A stretch of 64,000 nucleotides of DNA from CADCTB01 sp963768975 (lineage in GTDB: Bacteria; Actinomycetota; Acidimicrobiia; Acidimicrobiales; AC-14): contig CAVYKB010000016.1 of the NCBI GenBank assembly GCA_963768975.1, positions 22,307 through 86,306 of the forward strand, given 5' to 3'. The notes below the pieces were generated by a model. It did no database searches, had not been told where the DNA came from, and worked only from the letters and a program-made list of their open reading frames with translations. This document shows positions 58,597 to 64,000 of this stretch, piece after piece (positions within the stretch are counted from its first letter, which is position 1; each line of letters begins with the position of its first letter). Both the position numbers and the translations under genes were made by a program.

Positions 58597-59755
58597 TCAA
58601 CGGTCTCGCGAGCCCTCGCCGGCACCTTGGGCGCCGGGCCGCAGCTCGACCACCGTTGCGGGCTGGCGGTCGATGAGCGTGCCCAACACGGCCGCGATGG
58701 CCGCGTCGCGATCCCGGGTCGCATGCTGATAACGCAGAGCCGCCTCTGGTGAGTCGTGGCCCATTCGGTGCATGAGCTCCTTCGTGCTCGCCCCGGAGGC
58801 GGCCGTCAGCGTATTCGCGACATGTCGCAGGTCGTGGAAGTGAAGCTCGGGCATCCCCATGTGGGCTCGTGCCTTGGCCCACTTGGCCTGCCAAACGTGG
58901 TTGCGTAGCGGGCCACCCCGCTCGCCACAGAACACCACGCCGTCTGGGCCGGGCTGGGCGAACTGAGCCAGGTGGGTTTCGATCTCCGGGATCAGCTGTA
59001 CCGGGATCGAGATGGTTCGTCGCCCGGCGTCAGTCGGGGGTTCGCCTGTGAAGACGGTGCCGTCCTTGAGCTGCTGGCGCTGGTCCGCAACTGTCACCGT
59101 GTTGTGCAGCAAATCGATGCGAGACCTCGTCAGTCCGAAGAGCTCCCCTCGGCGCAGGCCCAGAAATGCCGCCATGAGGACGAGTGTTCGGTAGCGCGGG
59201 GCCACGATGTCGGCGAACTCCCACACATGCGTTACCGAGATCACGGGCCGCTCGGGGGCGTGCTCGGTGCCCGCCCCTTTGACCACGCAAGGGTTGCGGG
59301 CGAGCAGCTCATCCACGGTGGCTGTGGCGAGAATGGCGTGGAGGAGCCGGTAGGCCTTGGCCGCCGTCGACCCTCCCACCGACTCGACGTCAATCATCCG
59401 GGAGTGCCACCGTCGGATGATCGAAGGTGTGAGCTTGCCAAGTTCAAGGTCGCCCAGGGCAGGAACGATGTGCAGACGGACCAGTCCCTCGTAGAGCTCC
59501 TGGGTCCTCGGTCGAAGCCGGCGGTCCTCCAGCCAGGAGTAGGCGTAGTCAGCGAGCGTGACGCGGCCTCGCGCCGGATCGACCCAGCCACCCCTCGTCT
59601 GGTCGGCGAGGGCGAGGGCAAGAGCCCGGTCGGCGTCGCCCTTGGTGGCGAAGGTTCAGCCCGACCAGCCGCCCGCTGAGGGGGTCTCGGATCCGGGCCT
59701 GCCAGCGTCCGGAGTCCCGTCGCCTAACGCTTCCGGCCACTCTGCGATTTGTCAC
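58597..59755 (-). pseudogene. Tyrosine recombinase (phage integrase), frameshifted
   Basis: The catalytic part carries LRRGELFGL (Arg I), HDLRHVANT (His-x-x-Arg) and a final GHDSPEAALRYQH with Tyr, so the domain is intact. The N-terminal part starts at GTG 59755 (VTNRRVAGSVRRRDSGRWQA) in another frame; the switch falls near 59653-59660 (DPLSGRLVGLN then FATKGDADRALALALADQ). One extra base explains it. The coding order fits a tRNA-Gly integrase. It overlaps the upstream gene by 4 nt (GTGA). Confidence 0.85.
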
Positions 59756-60054
59756 CTGGCCCCCGTTCTCTCGCCTAGCAGGGCGACGACGACGGTACAT
59801 TCGAGGCCACCGATGCGTCGAGCATTTGGGCCTTCGACGGCCCGTGCGGTCTCCACCGCAGTGCCGTCAGGCTTCGGGGCGGGACGCCCCGCCGTCGCCT
59901 GCCCCCGTGCCTGGGCAAGCTCGTGTCGTAGCAGCCTGATCTCATCGATCAGCTCGCGGATTACCTTGGCTCGCATCGTCTTCTCGCCGCCGAACCCGTC
60001 GGAGTCGTAGAGGGACGCCAGCCTTTCCTCGGGTATATGCGAGCCCCTGACCAC
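59752..60054 (-). CDS. Hypothetical protein coupled to the integrase, 100 aa
   Basis: The 100-residue protein has IPEERLASLYDSDGFGGEKT followed by a long charged helix (KVIRELIDEIRLLRHELAQA) and a Pro/Gly tail. It is not a known family but looks like a DNA- or protein-binding accessory. GTG 60054 has TAAGTT 8 nt upstream, inside an SOS box, and its stop overlaps the integrase start. It probably shares the integrase transcript. Confidence 0.6.
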   Translation of the reverse strand: MVRGSHIPEERLASLYDSDGFGGEKTMRAKVIRELIDEIRLLRHELAQARGQATAGRPAPKPDGTAVETARAVEGPNARRIGGLECTVVVALLGERTGAR

Positions 60055-60059
60055 GGGGA

Positions 60060-60075
60060 GCGAACTTATGTTCGG
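60060..60075. promoter_or_regulatory. SOS box (LexA site) over the integrase operon promoter
   Basis: CGAAC-TTAT-GTTCG matches the actinobacterial SOS box TCGAAC-N4-GTTCGA at the inner ten positions. It overlaps the TAAGTT -10 on the minus strand, 8 nt before the GTG at 60054. LexA binding would block this promoter until DNA damage. Confidence 0.7.
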
Positions 60076-60356
60076 CAGTGTCGGCCGTCAATAATAATCG
60101 CCTCCAGAAGGCTGGACGACCTTCGCGCCCGCGCTTCGAGCTGCTCTACCGGGGCGGCGCAGTAGGGTTAGCCGGCATGTTCGGGGGCGCCTCGGCCAAC
60201 GCGATGCGGTGCGGCGTCGACCTGTGGCCATAACCTCCCCGCGTCACTCAACGGCACCGGTGGGCTACCCGATGGTGCCGACACGACTCCTTCAGGGACG
60301 CGCATTATGGGTGCCGGGGCAGGGGCGCCTCACGTTTCGCGATACGATATTGTGAT
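60076..60356. other. Intergenic region
   Basis: This 281-bp stretch between the integrase operon and the toxin-like gene has no reading frame I can support. A TAGGGT near 60163 precedes an ATG that opens only a 17-codon frame, perhaps the 5' end of a lost gene. Confidence 0.35.
60343..60348 (+). promoter_or_regulatory. Leaderless -10 element of the toxin-like gene
   Basis: TACGAT lies 8 nt before the GTG at 60357. Confidence 0.5.
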
Positions 60357-60608
60357 GTGGAGATCTACGGTTCAGCCCGAAAGCACGGGGTCGCCGACGA
60401 CGACATCGCCCATGCAATCGAGCACGCCCTTGCCGTCGGAGAGCAGGCGGACGGCAAAGTGCTCTACCTCGGGCCGGATCGAGCCGCCAAGTTGCTTGAG
60501 GTGGTCTCCGTTCTACGCGACGACGGAACCGAAGTCGTGATCCACGCCATGCGCATGCGTCCCAAGTACGAACCGTTCCTGCGCGGTGGAGGGGAGTTTG
60601 ATGCCTGA
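60357..60608 (+). CDS. Putative toxin-like partner of a RHH antitoxin, 83 aa
   Basis: The 83-residue protein reads MEIYGSARKHGVADDDIAHA, then VLYLGPDRAAKLLEVVSVLR and VVIHAMRMRPKYEPFL. It has the small alpha-beta layout and size of BrnT-like type II toxins (a DDDI helix and a final IHAMRMRPKY strand-helix) and sits just before a ribbon-helix-helix gene, the usual toxin-antitoxin order. The family match is by resemblance only. Confidence 0.6.
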   Translation: MEIYGSARKHGVADDDIAHAIEHALAVGEQADGKVLYLGPDRAAKLLEVVSVLRDDGTEVVIHAMRMRPKYEPFLRGGGEFDA

Positions 60609-60879
60609 CAGCACGTCCCACGGTCGATCGGTCGCCGGCGTTGAGCTGACCGACGACGTTCTGGAGAAGATGGCCGACGAAGCCGAGGCCGGACTCGACA
60701 TCCCCAAGCTTCGGCGTCGGCCAGGGCGGCCGGCCATGGGTTCGGGTCCTGCCGAGTCGCTGCCCGTACGCCTTGATCCGGAGCTGCGGCTTGCGCTCGA
60801 CGAACGCGCCGCAGCCGACAACACCACGGCGTCCGACATCGTCCGCGAGGCCCTCCGCCGATACCTCAAGGTGAGTTGA
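60601..60879 (+). CDS. Ribbon-helix-helix protein, probable antitoxin
   Basis: The 92-residue protein ends in a CopG-type ribbon-helix-helix (SLPVRLDPELRLALDERAAA; TASDIVREALRRYLKVS), preceded by a charged linker (KLRRRPGRPAMGSG). ATG 60601 overlaps the toxin stop by 8 nt, with GGAGGGGAG just upstream. It likely binds and represses the pair's promoter. Confidence 0.75.
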   Translation: MPDSTSHGRSVAGVELTDDVLEKMADEAEAGLDIPKLRRRPGRPAMGSGPAESLPVRLDPELRLALDERAAADNTTASDIVREALRRYLKVS

Positions 60880-61455
60880 TCCCAGGTCGGACGGGCTTGT
60901 CACACACGTCGGCGGATGTCCCACAAAGACGCCGACGGCCGCTCACATGGCCGTCACAGAACGCCGGACTGAGGACTCGAGCTCCGCGCTCGAAGTGACC
61001 GAGGAGAGAACACGGTGTCAGATTCACCTCGAAGGACGGAACGGCAACAATGGCGGCGGTGTTGGGAATGGGAGGTTCGCCGCGGAGCACTGAGGCTTTG
61101 AACACGGTCGCCGCCACTCCGCAGGACCACCACCTCGCATACGCCCGGGCCCGGCGACTGAACCGTCGTCCCATGCCTGCCACTCGATCCGGACGGGCCA
61201 ACCTTCGCCGGCATCTGCCGCCTGCGCCTTGATCCAGACGGACAACATTTCGCCACCTCCCGGTGCTCCTGGCGCTGTCGGCGCCCGGGGACGGGCTTCT
61301 CGCCTGGGTCGAGGGGGAGGCGGCGCCGGCCGGCGGGCGGGCGGGCGCCGGCGGCCTGGCTATGCTCCGCCGCTGCGACCATCCGGCGGATGTCGTCAGG
61401 CTGGCCCCGCTCGCCACGCAGCGCAGGCAATGGCGGCGTGTAGCGTCAGCGGCTT
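60880..61455. other. Gene-free accessory stretch
   Basis: About 575 bp hold only short frames on both strands with no convincing domain or start signal; the longest look like shadows or decayed sequence. TAGCGT at 61441-61446 may be the -10 of the SGNH gene. Confidence 0.4.
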
Positions 61456-61477
61456 CGGGGTGGGCGTACCCACCCCG
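61456..61477 (+). promoter_or_regulatory. Hairpin just before the SGNH hydrolase start
   Basis: CGGGGTGGG and CCCACCCCG form a perfect 9-bp stem around CGTA, ending 5 nt before the ATG at 61483. It may regulate translation of the hydrolase. Confidence 0.45.
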
Positions 61478-61482
61478 GAGCC

Positions 61483-62265
61483 ATGACCGATGCGAGCGAG
61501 GGCGCTGGTTACCAGCCTCCTCGGGCATTCCCCCACCGTCACAAGGTCTTGTCCGCCGTGCTGGCGCTGTGCCTGGCCCTGGGCGGCTCGTGGGGTGTGC
61601 GGCTCTGGCAGCTGCGTCGCTCGGTAGGCCAGTACCGCTCCTTCTGGTCGGTGGCGCGAGGCGAGTCGGGGGGCATCCTCTACGTGGCCCTCGGGGACTC
61701 CACCGCCCAGGGGATCGGTGCCAGCGGCCCGGAGCGCGGCTACGTGGGACTGCTGGCCCAGCGACTGCGCGCCACGACCGGCCGTCCGGTCCAGGTCCTG
61801 AACCTCAGCCGATCAGGGGCTCGCATTCACGACGTCGTCGTCGAACAGCTCCCCCGCCTGGCCGGGTTGGCGCCCGACCTCGTCACCGTGGCGGTCGGAA
61901 GCAACGACCTGAAGCACTACGCCGCGACGCGGTTCCGGGCCGACATTGACGCCCTGGTCGCGGGGCTGCCGTCCGGGACCGTGGTCGGCGACGTGCCCTG
62001 GTTCATGCATGGCGGAGCGGGGCGCAGGTCGGGCGAGGCCGCTGACTATGTCGCGGCCCGGGCCGGCTCCCGCGACCTGCCCGTCGCCCGCCTCCACAAG
62101 GCCATGCGGGAAAGAGGCTGGAAGAGCATGTTCACTGACTTTGCCGCCGACTGGTTCCACCCCAACGACCGCGGCCATCGGGTGTGGGCGGACGCCTTCT
62201 GGACAGCGATCAACCAAGCTGGCCCTGGCCAGGCACGGCGAAGCAGCCGGCTCCCAGGGCCGTGA
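61483..62265 (+). CDS. SGNH/GDSL-family hydrolase with N-terminal membrane anchor
   Basis: The 260-residue protein has one hydrophobic helix (about 22-40: VLSAVLALCLALGGSWGVRL). An SGNH esterase domain follows with GDS in YVALGDSTAQGIG, the Gly region LNLSRSGARIHDVV, the Asn block VTVAVGSNDLKHY, and DWFHPNDRGH carrying the catalytic Asp and His. It probably deacylates a cell-surface or lipid substrate. It lies in the accessory region but looks intact. Confidence 0.82.
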   Translation: MTDASEGAGYQPPRAFPHRHKVLSAVLALCLALGGSWGVRLWQLRRSVGQYRSFWSVARGESGGILYVALGDSTAQGIGASGPERGYVGLLAQRLRATTGRPVQVLNLSRSGARIHDVVVEQLPRLAGLAPDLVTVAVGSNDLKHYAATRFRADIDALVAGLPSGTVVGDVPWFMHGGAGRRSGEAADYVAARAGSRDLPVARLHKAMRERGWKSMFTDFAADWFHPNDRGHRVWADAFWTAINQAGPGQARRSSRLPGP

Positions 62266-62284
62266 AGAACGGCTTGGAGCGAGC

Positions 62285-62479
62285 TCAGCGCTCCGGTACA
62301 AGCTCCGGCGGTACGACCGCGTAGGGCCATACGCCGGCGCCAGCATCCACATCGGTGCCGAGCGGCCGGCCGGTTGCGAACGCCTTCTCCACCTTCTTTC
62401 GAGCCGAGTCCTCATCGAAGGCGTGAACGATGAGCTTGGCCTCGATCTCGACAACGAATGGCCGCTTCTGCTTGGGCAT
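62285..62479 (-). CDS. Small hypothetical protein, 64 aa
   Basis: The 64-residue protein MPKQKRPFVVEIEAKLIVHA continues DEDSARKKVEKAFATGRPLG and ends VWPYAVVPPELVPER. It may be a single alpha-beta unit. ATG 62479 was chosen; the frame is open upstream. No family is recognised. Confidence 0.5.
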   Translation of the reverse strand: MPKQKRPFVVEIEAKLIVHAFDEDSARKKVEKAFATGRPLGTDVDAGAGVWPYAVVPPELVPER

Positions 62480-62662
62480 GGTCCAGGTATACATGTTCGG
62501 CATGGCAGGCGGCGAGCGCACCCGATCATGGCGCATCCCGACACGTCCGGCGCGGCGAAGGGCGCCCTGCACCGACCAGTGCGGCCTGCAAGTCCGCCGT
62601 TCGAAGCGCCCATAACCCCGAGCACCCCTTCGCCCGACCGGGCGCCCAGAACGCCGGCGTTG

Positions 62663-63233
62663 TCACGCGCCTTCAAGGCTCAAGTCCCGCAGGACGCGCC
62701 TCACCTGGTAGAGGTCCGACACGGAGCGACCCCTCCAGCGACTTTCGGCGTCATACCGGAAATCAGTACCGAACGGCGTCTCCAGGAGCACCGCCGTCAT
62801 CCCTGCCGAAGTGGCACCGCTCAGCTCAGCACTGCTTCCATCGCCCACGTAGAGGCACTCCTCGGGGGCGACGCCGAGCTTGCGACTGATGTCGCGGTAG
62901 CCGGCCGGATGGGCTTCCTTTGGCCGACCTCACACGAGAAGGTGACGGCATCCACCACAGCCGAGTACGGGAGCGATGGCCATAACTCGGGAGTTTCGGC
63001 GGTGCAGTCAGTGAGCACGCCGATCGCGTACCCGTCGTTGCGGATCGCCTTGATCACGTCCAGGGCACCGGCTCGGGGCGCAACCGTTTGTCGGGTCTGT
63101 TCGTGGCGCATGGCCATCACTTGGTCGAGCCGGCTGGGCTGGGGTCGCAGCCGAGTTGTGTCGCCAGCGCGGAGAACGTCGCACGTGCATCTCCCATCCG
63201 GCCGGCTACGCGCTCAGTGAACGTCGCCCGCAT
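62663..63233 (-). pseudogene. HAD-family hydrolase, 5' end lost and frameshifted twice
   Basis: The 3' frame gives CLYVGDGSSAELSGATSAGM and a C-terminal tail. The middle frame gives YAIGVLTDCTAETPELWPSL and VTFSCEVGQRKP. The 5' frame gives RVAGRMGDARATFSALATQL. These are the later motifs of a HAD hydrolase (thr/ser and GDG). Switches near 63119 (one G missing) and 62912 (one C missing) separate the frames. The N-terminal DxD part is missing because an IS remnant abuts at 63234. Confidence 0.75.
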
Positions 63234-63520
63234 CGGAACCTGTCAAGGAATTCGAGACGATTCGTCAGCCGTTCTTCTGTGCGTCTGTTTCGATCGTCGG
63301 CTTGTTGATCCACGCCACCGTCGGCAGCTTCGGCGGCGATGGGCGGCGGTGGCGGAACCGGGCCGGGTTGGCGGCGTAGGCGGCATCGAGGGTGACGGCG
63401 TGCCGGGTACGGATCTCCGTCGCCGTGCCGTAGTGCACAGAGGCCGGGGTGTGCAGGCCGATGCCGGAGTGGGGACGCTTCTCTTGGGTGGCGGCACGTG
63501 GTTGACGAGAAGCTCGCGGT
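63234..63520 (-). mobile_element. IS3-like transposase remnant with terminal end
   Basis: On the minus strand the frame ending at 63265 reads EKRPHSGIGLHTPASVHYGT, then TLDAAYAANPARFRHRRPSP and a LPTVAWINKPTIE-type end, a pattern of the C-terminus of IS3-family transposases. The first part is lost or shifted. GTCTCGAATTCCTTGACAGG near 63238-63257 looks like the IS terminal inverted repeat and directly precedes the truncated HAD gene. Confidence 0.65.
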
Positions 63521-63593
63521 CTTCGCTGGTAGGAGTGGTCGCCGTTCCCTGGTGACGAGCACGACACCTGTGGTGCACGTAGGCCGGCCCGCA

Positions 63594-64000
63594 TCACGTC
63601 CGGTGGGCCCCGTTGAGACGGGTCATGAGCTCGCGGTTCGCCCGTCGGGCGGCGGTCAGCTCCTCGGTGCGCTCATCGAGGTGTATCCGCAGGTCGGCGA
63701 CCTGGGCATCGAGCGAGGTAATTCGCTGTTGGAGGCGGTCGATGTCGTCGGGCGCGCCGAGCCCGGAGTCCTGCCATGTCCGCTCGCCTAGCAGCTCAGA
63801 CAGCCGGCGTTCGGGTGCCGTACCGAGCAGCGAGGCGTGCGGCCCGATGCGGGCCGCGTGGAGGTCAGACTCCAGCGACGCTCTGGTGACGACGAACGAA
63901 GCATCCGGCGACGCCGAAAGCTGGACCTCGAGCTCGTGCAGCTTTCGAGCAGGTCGCGGTGGCGGTAGAGGAAGGTCCGGTCGACACCGGCGTGGCGGGC
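63594..64000 (-). pseudogene. Transposon-associated DUF6262-like protein, partial and frameshifted
   Basis: The minus-strand frame reads ARHAGVDRTFLYRHRDLLE, then after a 1-nt shift near 63942-63946 continues KLHELEVQLSASPDAS and GERTWQDSGLGAPDDIDRLQ and a long coiled coil (RITSLDAQVADLRIHLDERT; ARRANRELMTRLNGAHRT). It resembles DUF6262 proteins coded with Tn554-like transposase sets. The gene runs off the right edge. Confidence 0.65.

Noticed and set aside
58491..64000. A search for attR (a second copy of the tRNA-Gly 3' end)
   Set aside because: No clear repeat of the last 20 bases of the tRNA was seen by eye; it may lie beyond the window.
1..64000. CRISPR arrays
   Set aside because: No regularly spaced repeats of 25-40 bp were seen, and no cas-like genes are present.

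Overview
The window is high-GC bacterial DNA that starts inside dnaN, next to the replication origin. It points to an actinobacterium (Actinomycetota). The evidence is a SigR/RsrA-type sigma and zinc anti-sigma pair, CarD, a DUF3263 protein, a DUF2342 (F420-linked) zinc hydrolase, HemQ, an Rv2466c-like thiol protein, LytR_C and lipoprotein types seen in that phylum, parABS beside rpmH-rnpA-yidC, and a mainly leaderless promoter style. Class-level placement (perhaps Acidimicrobiia) is inference from gene content only.

Layout. 1-7.7 kb is the origin region: dnaN (partial) and dnaA on the minus strand, then rpmH-rnpA-yidD-yidC-jag-rsmG, a parS site and parA-parB on the plus strand. 7.7-10.3 kb holds a minus-strand YibE/F membrane protein, a GAF protein and small hypotheticals. 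10.3-11.4 kb is sigR-rsrA followed by a small Cys protein with a SigR-type promoter. 11.5-19.6 kb runs through a DUF2342 hydrolase, tilS, hpt, ftsH and a folate cluster (folE, folP, folB, folK) that also contains an Uma2-family gene and a phosphatase-like gene lacking its catalytic Cys. 19.6-23.8 kb has a sensor kinase/response regulator pair and a secreted GH5 enzyme with a divergent regulator. 23.9-29.5 kb is one overlapping operon panC-panD-nadB-nadC-coaX-lysS for CoA and NAD precursors. 29.6-41.2 kb carries a polyprenyl synthase, clpC, lipoproteins, radA, disA, carD, a frameshifted ispD, rlmB, a sigma factor, tRNA-Thr, DUF3263 and LytR_C. 41.2-45.3 kb holds trehalose synthesis genes (otsB, otsA) and a glycerate kinase. 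45.3-49.2 kb has a SAM-I riboswitch in front of a threonine-synthase-like PLP enzyme and a GG-ending sulfur carrier, then CIRCE-groEL. 49.2-55.2 kb has hemQ and a branched-chain amino acid ABC transporter with a LivM-LivG fusion. 55.1-58.4 kb has an Rv2466c-like protein, larE, apgM and a winged-helix regulator.

From tRNA-Gly (58.4 kb) to the right edge the DNA is accessory. It holds a frameshifted tyrosine integrase whose operon has an SOS/LexA box, a toxin-antitoxin-like pair, an SGNH hydrolase, a HAD gene cut by an IS remnant, and a transposon-associated partial gene.

The strongest leads are five. First, a SAM-riboswitch-controlled PLP enzyme plus sulfur carrier unit may make homocysteine from a protein thiocarboxylate. 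Second, the GH5 enzyme has its nucleophile motif before its acid/base motif, as in a circular permutation. Third, at least 17 genes have TANNNT placed 6-8 nt before the start codon. Fourth, two GGAAT-N18-GTT promoters link the local SigR to clpC and to the Cys protein. Fifth, the integrase operon promoter overlaps a LexA box.
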